8,921 nt of DNA from Spirochaetales bacterium (GCA_016935715.1 JAFGQJ010000320.1:1-8921); one strand, 5' to 3'; shown: positions 1 to 6,227, numbered from the stretch's first letter. The notes: generated by a model from the sequence alone, not told the origin. A program made the numbers and translations.

Positions 1-13
1 AGCGCGGGTCTGC

Positions 14-760
14 TCATACGAGGTGCTCGAGCTGCCGGCGCCGCCCATCCTCATCCAGGGCGCTGCGGATGCGGGTCCGCAGAGCCAGGAAGGCTCCGAT
101 GATCAGCGGGACGAGCCCCGCCAGCAGCACGGTTCCCAGCAGCGGTGCGGCGAACAGCAGGAAATTGTACGCGCCGTGGACGAAGATGGCGATGCGCAGA
201 CCCCTTCTGATCAGGGCCTTTTCCATCTGCGGCGAGGGAACGAATTTTGCCCGGCCCAGGTAGTAGCCCATGAGTCCCGACGCCGTGGCGTGGAGCGGGA
301 TCGCGGTGACCGCCCGGGTCAGGGCCGTCCAGACGGTGCCTCCCATCACGTAGAGGATGTTCTCCATGCAGGCAAATCCCAGGCTGGCCACGATCGTGTA
401 GACCACGCCGTCCATGACCTCGTCGAAATTGCGGTTGCGGTAGGCGAATAGCCGCACCACGGTGAGCTTCAGGTACTCCTCCACGAGCGCCGCGACCACG
501 AAAGCCTTGAACAGAGCCATGAGCAGGGGAAAACCGGCGAACAGTCCCTGGAACATGCTCGCCAGCAGCTCCAGCGGAACGGCCAGGAAAGTCGCTGCGA
601 TCCCGAGAAAAAAAATCCGTACGATCAGGCCTTTGGGCTCGGGCCGCTCCCGGTCCTGCCGGATGTAGTAGCGCAGCAGGATCAAGGCGGGAGCGGCGGC
701 CAGAAGAAAGGAAACGACCAGATTCGGCCAGTGTGAATCGATCTGCTGCATATTCGGCAT
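14..760 (-). CDS. PrsW-family glutamic-type intramembrane protease
   Basis: Polytopic membrane protein of 248 residues if started at the ATG at 760 (245 if at the ATG at 751). Visible PrsW-family signatures, in order: EEYLK (E94, E95, K98), NFDEVMDG (about 111-118), GFACMEN (E133), HATASGLMGYYLG (H157) and HGAYNF (H195). The conserved Glu pair, the later Glu and the His residues are the catalytic and family-defining positions of PrsW/CAAX-like proteases, which cleave substrates within the membrane; B. subtilis PrsW cuts an anti-sigma factor. Hydrophobic segments lie at about 12-31, 45-66, 77-96, 119-138, 150-168 and 190-227. No sigma or anti-sigma gene adjoins it, so the substrate is unknown. 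The frame stays open upstream to about 1096, but that extension runs through repeats, has no hydrophobic or family-like content, and is rejected. Neither ATG has a clear Shine-Dalgarno; a TATAAT just upstream suggests a very short leader. Family call is firm; exact start is not. Confidence 0.88.
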   Translation of the reverse strand: MPNMQQIDSHWPNLVVSFLLAAAPALILLRYYIRQDRERPEPKGLIVRIFFLGIAATFLAVPLELLASMFQGLFAGFPLLMALFKAFVVAALVEEYLKLTVVRLFAYRNRNFDEVMDGVVYTIVASLGFACMENILYVMGGTVWTALTRAVTAIPLHATASGLMGYYLGRAKFVPSPQMEKALIRRGLRIAIFVHGAYNFLLFAAPLLGTVLLAGLVPLIIGAFLALRTRIRSALDEDGRRRQLEHLV

Positions 761-770
761 AGCTCGGGGG

Positions 771-799
771 ATTATACAAGGTATGGCAGGGATGCACCA
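771..799 (-). promoter_or_regulatory. Candidate promoter of the PrsW-family gene
   Basis: On the minus strand a perfect TATAAT lies at 776-771. A poor -35 match, TGGTGC (799-794), sits 17 bases upstream. Transcription would start near 764, leaving only a few bases before ATG 760 or about 13 before ATG 751. The weak -35 would fit an activator-dependent promoter, with the 11-bp repeats at 810-853 lying directly upstream. This is pattern matching only. Confidence 0.35.
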
Positions 800-809
800 G
801 AGGAGGATG

Positions 810-853
810 GGGGTATGCCCGGAGTATGTCCGGAGTATGCCTGGGGTATGCCG
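810..853. repeat. Four tandem 11-bp direct repeats
   Basis: Plus-strand units are GGGGTATGCCC (810-820), GGAGTATGTCC (821-831), GGAGTATGCCT (832-842) and GGGGTATGCCG (843-853), with consensus GGRGTATGYCY. All four share the GTATG core and abut without gaps. The period of 11 bp is about one helical turn, so a protein binding each unit would sit on one DNA face. The array lies upstream of the candidate PrsW promoter, where activator sites are commonly found. It could equally be a short slippage-generated minisatellite with no function. Confidence 0.85.
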
Positions 854-914
854 CCCGTGGGCGCATCGCTCCGGCAACGGCATCACCCGGGTTCTGTTAT
901 GGAGCCATGGCGCA

Positions 915-982
915 CCCTCAGAATTCGGACAAAATTTGAACCAAAATCGCAAATTTTCACGAAAATCTGAGGGTACCGACCC
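915..982. repeat. AT-rich imperfect inverted repeat with REP-like hairpin (possible MITE/REP remnant)
   Basis: CCCTCAGA (915-922) is the exact reverse complement of TCTGAGGG (966-973). Nested inside, AAAATTT (931-937) pairs exactly with AAATTTT (951-957). The two stems are separated by 8 bases on each side, and the central loop is 13 bases (938-950). The block is strongly AT-rich between GC-rich flanks. At its right edge GGGTACCGACCC (971-982) can form a 4-bp hairpin of the GGGT...ACCC type seen in REP sequences linked to IS200-like (RAYT) transposases. No transposase gene is present, so this would be a non-autonomous or relic element, or a structured transcript. The symmetry is read directly; the element class is inferred. 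Confidence 0.55.
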
Positions 983-1072
983 CGTTTTATTCCCGATTAC
1001 GCACGATTGATCTGACTGATGGAATGCTGGATGGGCGCCAGAGATTTGCCTCCTCCCTGCTTCCCGGCAAGC

Positions 1073-1101
1073 TTGTGGGATCCCGATCCTGAGCATATAC
1101 T
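1073..1101 (+). promoter_or_regulatory. Candidate sigma70-type promoter for the symporter/GNAT operon
   Basis: TTGTGG (1073-1078) and TATACT (1096-1101) are separated by 17 bases. The -10 matches consensus at 5 of 6 positions and the -35 at 3 of 6. Predicted start is near 1108, giving a G-rich leader of roughly 70 bases before the ATG at 1177. Confidence 0.45.
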
Positions 1102-1176
1102 TTTCCTAAGCGCTGATCGGGGCGGGCGCCGGGTGTCGTGCGGCGCCGGGGGAGGCGCGGTGCCGGGGGTGCGGCG

Positions 1177-2541
1177 ATGAAGCAGAAGCTGCCGTGGATT
1201 ACCAAACTGCTCTACGGATCGGGAGACCTGGGATTCAGCCTGACCACGACCCTGATCGGCGCCTACTTCGCGATCTTCCTCACCGACGTGGTCGGGGTGT
1301 CCCCTTCGGTGGCGGCGGCGGCTTTTTTCATCGGCAGAAGCTGGGACTACGTGAACGACCCGATCATCGGGCACCTCTCCGACAGGACCCGCAGCCGGTG
1401 GGGAAGGAGGCGGCCGTTTCTCCTATTCGGCGCCCTGCCCTTCGGTCTGGCCTTCGCCATGCTCTGGTGGCGCCCAGGATTCCAGAGGGAATTGTTCCTG
1501 GCCGTCTACTACGCCGCGGCATTCCTCCTGTTCGATACAGCCGCCACGCTGGTGTACATGCCCTACTTCTCCCTCACCCCGGAGCTGACCTCCGAGTACG
1601 ACCAGCGCACCTCCATCACGACCTACCGGATGTTCTTCTCCATCCTGGGCAGCCTGGTCGCCTTCACCATTCCCCTGCTGATGATCGGGACCTTCCGGCC
1701 CGAAAACGCACCCAAAGTCCTGACCATGGGTTTCCTTTTCGGCCTGGTCAGCGCCGTTCCCCTGTTTCTCACGTTCCTGGGTACAAAGGAGCGGCGGGAG
1801 TTCATGGCTCAGGAGCAGCCGAAGCTGTTCGAATCCCTCCGCGCCGCCTTCGGGAATCCTCCGTTTCTCATGGGCATGGGGATTTTCCTGGGCACCTGGA
1901 TCGCTGTGGACATCGCCCAGGCAATCCTTCTGTACTTCATCAAATACTGCGTCCTGCGGGAGAATCAGAGCGACCTGATCATGGGCACCATCTTCGTGAC
2001 CGCCATCCTTGCGCTGCCCCTCTGGAACTGGGTCGCCCGGCGCTGGAACAAGCGGCTGGCCTACATCGCCGGGATAGCCTTCTGGGCGGTGGTCCAGCTG
2101 GTGATCATCACCCTGGGACCCTCGACCCCGCTGGCGCTGCTGCTCGGGCTCTGCGCCCTGGCGGGCATCGGTGTGTCTGCGGCCCATGTGCTTCCCTGGT
2201 CGATCCTGCCCGATGCGATCGAATGGGATGAGTGGCAGACGGGAAAGCGCCACGAGGGGATGTTCTACAGCATCGTTACCCTGTCCCACAAGGCGGCCGC
2301 CTCGATCGCCGTCCCCCTGGTGTTGCTGCTGCTCGACGCCTTCGGCTACCAGGCAAACGTAGCCGTCCAGCAGCACCGCGCCGAGCTGGCGATCCGCATG
2401 ATCACCGGACCGATCCCCGCGCTCCTGCTCTGCCTGGGGATCCTCTGCGCCGTATTCTATCCCCTGTCCCGGGAACGTTACGATCGAATCGTCGGGGAGC
2501 TGGAGGTGCGCAGGGCAGCCGGGGAGGCGGCCGGCCGGTGA
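1177..2541 (+). CDS. GPH (MelB-type) sugar:cation symporter, MFS superfamily
   Basis: A 454-residue, 12-helix-type carrier of the glycoside-pentoside-hexuronide:cation symporter family. These import sugars or glycosides with Na+ or H+. Family signatures: LLYGSGDLG near residue 11, SWDYVNDPIIGHLSDRTR (55-72) with the Asp pair D57/D61 that corresponds to the cation-site aspartates of MelB helix II, then SRWGRRRP. LTPELTSEYDQRTSITTYR follows, and late in the protein DAIEWDEWQTGKRHEGMFYS, the conserved loop before helix XI. The ATG at 1177 is chosen because it opens the family-like N-terminus MKQKLPWITKLLYG and has GGGGGT 6-11 bases upstream; an in-frame GTG at 1138 would add a low-complexity Arg/Gly stretch. 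The stop overlaps the next gene's GTG by 4 bases, so the two are probably translationally coupled. The sugar cannot be predicted; no glycosidase or kinase gene lies nearby. Confidence 0.9.
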   Translation: MKQKLPWITKLLYGSGDLGFSLTTTLIGAYFAIFLTDVVGVSPSVAAAAFFIGRSWDYVNDPIIGHLSDRTRSRWGRRRPFLLFGALPFGLAFAMLWWRPGFQRELFLAVYYAAAFLLFDTAATLVYMPYFSLTPELTSEYDQRTSITTYRMFFSILGSLVAFTIPLLMIGTFRPENAPKVLTMGFLFGLVSAVPLFLTFLGTKERREFMAQEQPKLFESLRAAFGNPPFLMGMGIFLGTWIAVDIAQAILLYFIKYCVLRENQSDLIMGTIFVTAILALPLWNWVARRWNKRLAYIAGIAFWAVVQLVIITLGPSTPLALLLGLCALAGIGVSAAHVLPWSILPDAIEWDEWQTGKRHEGMFYSIVTLSHKAAASIAVPLVLLLLDAFGYQANVAVQQHRAELAIRMITGPIPALLLCLGILCAVFYPLSRERYDRIVGELEVRRAAGEAAGR

Positions 2542-3668
2542 GCGGAATCGAAATCCGCAGGGTCCGCTCCCGGAGCGACAGGCGTCGCTTCCTCACCCTT
2601 CCCTGGAAGATCTACCGCGACGATCCTCTCTGGGTTCCTCCTCTGCTGCCCGAAAGGGCCAGGACGCTCGATCCCGGACGCGGAGCGTTCTTCCGGCGCG
2701 GAGAGGCTGAGCTGTTCACCGCCTGGCGGGACGGACGAATGGCGGGTACGATCTGCGCCGCCGAGGACAAAGCCGTCAATGCCGAGAGTAACAGGCGGGA
2801 GTGCATGTTCGGTTTCTTCGAGTACCTCGAAGACATCGGGATCGCCGAAAGCCTGCTCGGGCGCGTGACAGCCTGGGCAAGGGAGCGTAGCCTGGACACC
2901 CTCAGCGGCCCCTTCAACCTGGACCGCGAGAACGGCTACGGGGTGTTGATCGAGGGCAGGGACCGGCCCCCGGTCATCCTCTGCGGCCACTCACCGCCGT
3001 ACTACCGGGAGTTCATGGAGCGTCTCGGCTTCCAGCCGGCCAGAGGGGACAATCTGGCCTTTGCCGCCGATCTCCACGACGACAGCCCGGCGCGGCAGAG
3101 GCTGGCGCGGCTGGCCGAACGCATCCGGCGCGGGGGCTGGGTGCGGATCCGCACCCCCGACCCGAAGCGGCTGGAGCAGGAGGTGGATACGATCCACCTG
3201 CTTCTGAACGAGTCTCTGGCTCATCTGCCGGATCACCGTCCCTGGCCCCGCTCCGCGGTGCAAGCGCTGCTCGAGCCTTTCGCCCGCATCGCCGACCCGG
3301 ATCTCCTCCTGTTCGCCGAAGTGGAGGGCAGGACCGTGGGCTGGTTCCCCGGCATCCCGAATCTGAACGAGGCCCTCATACATGCCAACGGTCTGCGATA
3401 CCCCTGGAATGCCCTGTCACTGCTCCGGCACATGAGACGCCGGCCGGAATGCGTGGCGATCAAGAGCGTGCTCATCCTCCCCCGGTACTGGGGCGGAGGA
3501 GTGGCCGTGCTGCTCTTCGACGAGATGGCAAGGCGAGCCAGGGCCAAGGGCTACAGGTGGGCCGATCTGTCCCTGACCTCCGCGGACAACCCGTACACCC
3601 CGAAGCTGGCCGAACGCCTGGGCGCTCGGATCTACAAGCGCTACCGGGTCTACCGGAAATCGATTTGA
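2538..3668 (+). CDS. GNAT-like N-acetyltransferase (YghO-type family)
   Basis: A 376-residue soluble protein that starts at GTG 2538, overlapping the symporter stop as GTGA, with GGGGAGG at 2521-2527. The N-terminus has the pattern LPWKIYRDDPLWVPPLLPE (about 22-40), followed by GAFFRRGEAELFTAWRDGR and FGFFEYLED. This layout is typical of a family annotated as GNAT or YghO-like acetyltransferases, which look like two tandem GNAT-like folds. Near the C-terminus, LPRYWGGGVAVLLFDEMA is the likely acetyl-CoA pyrophosphate loop (GNAT motif A), followed by GYRWADLSLTSADN. Acceptor substrate is unknown; members may acylate small molecules or proteins. The frame remains open upstream to 2232, but that part is out-of-frame symporter sequence and is not included. 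Why it is coupled to a sugar symporter is unclear; modification of an imported amino-sugar is speculative. Confidence 0.82.
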   Translation: MSGIEIRRVRSRSDRRRFLTLPWKIYRDDPLWVPPLLPERARTLDPGRGAFFRRGEAELFTAWRDGRMAGTICAAEDKAVNAESNRRECMFGFFEYLEDIGIAESLLGRVTAWARERSLDTLSGPFNLDRENGYGVLIEGRDRPPVILCGHSPPYYREFMERLGFQPARGDNLAFAADLHDDSPARQRLARLAERIRRGGWVRIRTPDPKRLEQEVDTIHLLLNESLAHLPDHRPWPRSAVQALLEPFARIADPDLLLFAEVEGRTVGWFPGIPNLNEALIHANGLRYPWNALSLLRHMRRRPECVAIKSVLILPRYWGGGVAVLLFDEMARRARAKGYRWADLSLTSADNPYTPKLAERLGARIYKRYRVYRKSI

Positions 3669-3699
3669 GTCCGCGAAGCTCATTTCAACCGCAGGGCTC

Positions 3700-3728
3700 T
3701 TGACTCCAGTACATATATGCCATATACA
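3700..3728 (+). promoter_or_regulatory. arsR-type promoter with overlapping palindromic operator
   Basis: TTGACT (3700-3705) and TATACA (3723-3728) have an optimal 17-base spacer, each matching consensus at 5 of 6 positions. The predicted start is at about 3735, exactly the ATG of the regulator, so the transcript may be leaderless. TATATG-C-CATATA (3714-3726) is a perfect 6-bp inverted repeat with a 1-base centre, overlapping the spacer and -10. ArsR-family repressors bind such AT-rich palindromes over their own promoters, so autorepression is a natural inference. Confidence 0.65.
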
Positions 3729-3734
3729 GCATAC

Positions 3735-4094
3735 ATGAACAGTGCAATCGAGGCATATCGAGCCGCCGGGGAGGAGACCCGGCTGCGCATTCTCCGCCTG
3801 TTGCGTCAGGCTCCCGGAGAGCTGTGCGTGTGCGAGGTGGTGTACGTCCTCGAGAAACCCCAGTACGCCGTATCGAAGAGTCTTACCGTGCTGCGGAAAG
3901 CCGGGCTCGTGGAGGAGAGGCGGGACGGCAAGTTCATGAAGTACAAGCTGCGCAGCTCGCCGTTCAATGACAAGGTCTTCGAAAGCCTCGATGCGATTCC
4001 CGCGACCGCCGTGAACTACAAGGGCGACTCCCGGAGGCTGGCGAAACGGCTTGCGCTTCGGGAAACCCTCGGGTGCGCCGACTTCTGCAAATAA
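3735..4094 (+). CDS. ArsR-family winged-helix repressor with ELCVCEV thiol motif
   Basis: A 119-residue ArsR/SmtB-type DNA-binding repressor. ETRLRILRLL (14-23) is the typical helix before the winged HTH. ELCVCEV (29-35) matches the CVC metal/metalloid site of ArsR, where Cys31 and Cys33 would bind As(III) or a related thiophilic ion. KPQYAVSKSLTVLRKAGLV (41-59) is the recognition-helix region, followed by the wing RRDGKFMKYKL. A second Cys pair at the extreme C-terminus (C114 and C118 in GCADFCK) could supply extra ligands. ATG 3735 is preferred over the in-frame ATG 3717, because 3717 lies inside the predicted promoter and 3735 coincides with the predicted transcription start. No Shine-Dalgarno is visible, in line with leaderless translation. 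No arsenate reductase, arsenite pump or other classic ars gene is in the window, so its target beyond itself is unknown. Confidence 0.9.
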   Translation: MNSAIEAYRAAGEETRLRILRLLRQAPGELCVCEVVYVLEKPQYAVSKSLTVLRKAGLVEERRDGKFMKYKLRSSPFNDKVFESLDAIPATAVNYKGDSRRLAKRLALRETLGCADFCK

Positions 4095-4099
4095 ACAGC

Positions 4100-5395
4100 T
4101 CAGACGACCAGCTCGGCGATCACCCCTCCTCCCTCCCTGTTGCGGACCGCCGCCCTGCCCCCGTGCAGCTCGGCGATGCGCCGGGCGATGGTGAGGCCCA
4201 GCCCCGAGCCGGGAGAGCTGCGGGCGTACTCGCCCCTGAACAGGCGGTCGAAGACTTTCTCCAGCTCGGCGGCGGGAATCGGTTCGCCGGAGTTGGCCAC
4301 TGAAATGGACACCTTCCCATCCCCGGCGGGCGTGATCGAACACTCGATCAGTCCCCCACGGGGCGTGTGGCGGATCGCGTTTACGATGAAATTGCCGACG
4401 GCCCGCTGCAGCAGACCCGGGTCCGCCCGGAAGCGGTCGGTCCCGCAGCTCTCGCTTATTCGGATCCCCCTGCCGGCCAGCTCTGCGGCGAAGCGCCCGG
4501 CGATCTCCTCGATGAAAGCATCCGCTTCGATCTCTTCCATCGACACCTTCATCTCGGGAGACTCGAGGCGCATCAGCTCCTCCAGGTCGGCTACCAGGCT
4601 TTCGAGCCGGGAAAGCTCCCTGAGGCTCTTGCCGATGCGCTCCCCCGACAGGTCGAGCACCCCGTCGCGCATGCCCTCGAACTGGGCCCGCATGGCGGCG
4701 ATCGGGGTGCGCAGATCGTGGGCGATGTCCTGCACCCACTGCCTGCGGATGCCCTGCTCCCGCTCCAGTTGCTCCGCCAGCCTGTTGGTCGAGCGGGCGA
4801 TCCGGGTCAGCTCCTCGGCACCCCTTTCGGGAACGCGGACAGAGAGATCGCCCCGGCTGATCCGGTCGAGACCCCGGCACAGGGCGATCGCCGGCCTGCT
4901 GAGGCTGCGGGAGAAAACAGCTGCCAGGGGAACGGAGATGATCAGGGCCAGGGCGAGGCCCAGCCAGGTCGTCAGGCGGAGGGAGTTGAGAAAACGGTTG
5001 TTGGCCGCATCGTTTTCGAAGCGCATCTGAGCGCTGCGGTAGTAGCCGAGCAGCCGGCCGCCCTCCCTGAGCTCGATCAGCTCGTCCTGGACTCCCTGGG
5101 GTGCGCTGGCGCTGCCGCCTCTGCGGCGTCCCCCCTCGCCCCTGTTGGACCAGATCAGCTGCCCCGCGGAATCGTATACGAAAAGGGGCACGTCTTCGGG
5201 AACGGGCAACTCCGCCGGATCGGGAAAACGCAGAATGATCTGCCGGGCCGCCTCCTCCAGCTGGAGGGTCCGGATCTGCGCCCAGCCGTCGAGGGATCGG
5301 CGGAATCCCACGGCGGAAGCGGCCGCCATCACGGCGACCAGGATCAACAGCGCGCCGAGCACCGTCATCAGGGTGCGGGCGAACAGCCGATTCAC
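4100..5395 (-). CDS. Sensor histidine kinase (HAMP, HisKA, HATPase), two-component system
   Basis: A 431-residue membrane sensor kinase. Order: short cytoplasmic N-terminus, TM1 about 8-30, extracytoplasmic sensor region about 31-141, TM2 about 142-163, HAMP about 163-215, HisKA with QDIAHDLRTPIAAM (phospho-acceptor H226), then the ATPase domain with N-box NFIVNAIRHTP (335-345), G1 box NSGEPIP, F-box FDRLFRGE (382-389) and G2 box GSGLGLTIA (396-404). The sensor region is small and carries an unusual Gly/Arg-rich loop, GEGGRRRGGSAS (about 86-97), with no recognisable ligand domain and no Cys or His. Translation starts at GTG 5395, overlapping the regulator's TGA by 4 bases, which argues for coupling; no strong Shine-Dalgarno is seen. 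The gene ends 5 bases from the stop of the convergent ArsR gene, with no terminator visible between them. Kinase class is secure; the signal is unknown, though the adjacent redox operon suggests an envelope or redox cue. Confidence 0.93.
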   Translation of the reverse strand: MNRLFARTLMTVLGALLILVAVMAAASAVGFRRSLDGWAQIRTLQLEEAARQIILRFPDPAELPVPEDVPLFVYDSAGQLIWSNRGEGGRRRGGSASAPQGVQDELIELREGGRLLGYYRSAQMRFENDAANNRFLNSLRLTTWLGLALALIISVPLAAVFSRSLSRPAIALCRGLDRISRGDLSVRVPERGAEELTRIARSTNRLAEQLEREQGIRRQWVQDIAHDLRTPIAAMRAQFEGMRDGVLDLSGERIGKSLRELSRLESLVADLEELMRLESPEMKVSMEEIEADAFIEEIAGRFAAELAGRGIRISESCGTDRFRADPGLLQRAVGNFIVNAIRHTPRGGLIECSITPAGDGKVSISVANSGEPIPAAELEKVFDRLFRGEYARSSPGSGLGLTIARRIAELHGGRAAVRNREGGGVIAELVV

Positions 5396-6084
5396 GGCTC
5401 GACACCCGAGAAGCGGTAGCCGAAACCCCGCACCGTTTCGATCCACCCCGCCTCGCCGAGCTTGGCCCGCAGATTCTTGATGTGCGTGTCCACGGTGCGC
5501 TCCGAGCCTTCCGCCACCAGGTAGTCCAGGCTCTCCCCCAGCAGCCTCTCCCGGCCCACCACTGTACCCGAATGACCGGCCAGGTAGGAGAGGATCTTCC
5601 ACTCCGCCACGGTGAGGCTGATCTCGGCATCATCAACCGAGGCGCGGTGGGCCGTCTCGTCCAGCTCCAGCACGTGCTCCCCCAGGCTCCAGCGCCCGGT
5701 CCGGACCTCCTCTGCCGCCGCCCGGCCGCTGCGACGCAGGACCGCCTCGACTCTCAGGGACAGCTCCTTGGGAGAGAAGGGCTTGACCACGTAGTCGTCC
5801 GCGCCGAGCTCGAAACCCGTGATCCTGTCCGACTCGGTGGCCTTGGCGGTCAGGAAGATGATCGGCACGCCGTGGCTCCTGCGGATCTTCCTGGCCAGGA
5901 GGAAGCCGTCCCCGTCGGGGAGCATGACATCCAGAACGATGAGATCCGGCGGCCGGGTATCCACCGCTTCCAGCACGCCCCCGAGCCGGGCGAACTCGAC
6001 GATTTCATGATCGTTCAGGCGCAGGTAGGAGCAGACCGCCTCCCTCAGGGAGTCATTGTCCTCGACGACGAATATCCGTGCCAT
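5392..6084 (-). CDS. OmpR/PhoB-family response regulator
   Basis: A 230-residue response regulator. The receiver domain (1 to about 117) has the acidic pair E8/D9, phospho-acceptor D52 in LIVLDVMLPDGDG, T79 in FLTAKATE and K101 in KPFSPKEL. The C-terminal winged-helix domain (about 130-228) has SLTVAEWKILSYLA and the recognition-helix region SERTVDTHIKNLRAKL, ending in the wing IETVRGFGYRF. All key phosphotransfer residues are intact. It starts at ATG 6084 with a weak GAGTG upstream, and is first in the operon, overlapping the kinase gene. This subclass binds direct repeats spaced about 11 bp, and such repeats lie at 6134-6162 in its own upstream region, shared with the divergent redox operon. 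Control of that operon and autoregulation are therefore likely but inferred. Confidence 0.95.
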   Translation of the reverse strand: MARIFVVEDNDSLREAVCSYLRLNDHEIVEFARLGGVLEAVDTRPPDLIVLDVMLPDGDGFLLARKIRRSHGVPIIFLTAKATESDRITGFELGADDYVVKPFSPKELSLRVEAVLRRSGRAAAEEVRTGRWSLGEHVLELDETAHRASVDDAEISLTVAEWKILSYLAGHSGTVVGRERLLGESLDYLVAEGSERTVDTHIKNLRAKLGEAGWIETVRGFGYRFSGVEP

Positions 6085-6099
6085 GATTCACTCAATCCA

Positions 6100-6129
6100 A
6101 TAGTACCCAACCCGGCAGGCTCCGTACAA
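6100..6129 (-). promoter_or_regulatory. Weak candidate promoter for the two-component operon
   Basis: On the minus strand TTGTAC (6129-6124) and TACTAT (6105-6100) are separated by 18 bases. Matches to consensus are 3 of 6 and 4 of 6. Transcription would begin near 6093, giving a leader of under 10 bases. The CTTCACA repeats lie just upstream of this -35, consistent with regulator-assisted autoregulation. Low confidence. Confidence 0.3.
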
Positions 6130-6133
6130 GCTC

Positions 6134-6162
6134 CTTCACACAATCTTCACAGATCCTCCACC
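6134..6162. promoter_or_regulatory. Direct-repeat operator with 11-bp period (predicted OmpR/PhoB-type site)
   Basis: CTTCACA occurs at 6134-6140 and again at 6145-6151, exactly 11 bp apart. A third, weaker copy, CTCCACC (5 of 7 identical), lies a further 11 bp on at 6156-6162. OmpR/PhoB-type regulators bind head-to-tail repeats at this spacing, and such a regulator is encoded immediately to the left. The site lies between the divergent starts at 6084 and 6228 and overlaps the -35 position of the candidate rightward promoter. The repeats are directly visible; identity of the binding protein is inferred. Confidence 0.6.
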
Positions 6163-6174
6163 TCTGCTTGATAT
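6146..6174 (+). promoter_or_regulatory. Candidate activator-dependent promoter of the redox operon
   Basis: TTCACA (6146-6151), part of the second direct repeat, acts as a possible -35 (5 of 6 matches to TTGACA). After 17 bases comes TGATAT (6169-6174), a weak -10 (3 of 6). Transcription would start near 6181, leaving a leader of about 47 bases that ends in a strong Shine-Dalgarno. Overlap of a regulator repeat with the -35 plus a poor -10 is typical of promoters needing an OmpR/PhoB-type activator. Confidence 0.4.
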
Positions 6175-6227
6175 GCAACCTGTACCCTTGTGCTCGAAGA
6201 GAAAAAAAACCACGAGGAGGTTTTCAA

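Larger units (their letters stand above)
761..1176. other. Gene-free intergenic region between PrsW and symporter genes
   Basis: This 416-base stretch separates two divergently transcribed genes. It holds the candidate minus-strand promoter (771-799), the 11-bp tandem repeats (810-853), the AT-rich inverted repeat (915-982) and a candidate plus-strand promoter (1073-1101). From about 1115 to 1170 it is extremely G-rich and carries direct copies of a GGCGCCGGG-like motif; this probably forms the structured leader of the symporter mRNA. Open frames crossing the region on either strand show no recognisable protein features. Confidence 0.7.

Noticed and set aside
810..853. CRISPR array or plasmid-type iterons
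   Set aside because: Units are only 11 bp and abut with no spacers, and there is no replication gene or AT-rich origin-like context beside them.
761..1096. Upstream extension of the PrsW frame, adding about 110 residues
   Set aside because: The extension translates the 11-bp repeats and the AT-rich inverted repeat, has no membrane or family features, and the family normally starts close to the first membrane helix.
2232..2537. N-terminal extension of the GNAT frame
   Set aside because: It is the symporter gene read in another frame; the GTG at 2538 gives the family-like start and a coupled GTGA overlap.
4140..5030. Plus-strand open frame inside the histidine kinase gene
   Set aside because: Ser/Arg-rich antisense product with no domains; the kinase motifs on the other strand are complete.
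3417..5636. Very long open frame on the minus strand across the GNAT, ArsR, kinase and regulator genes
   Set aside because: It is a shadow produced by GC-rich third positions; its product is Arg/Gly/Pro-rich without domains, and it overlaps four well-supported genes.
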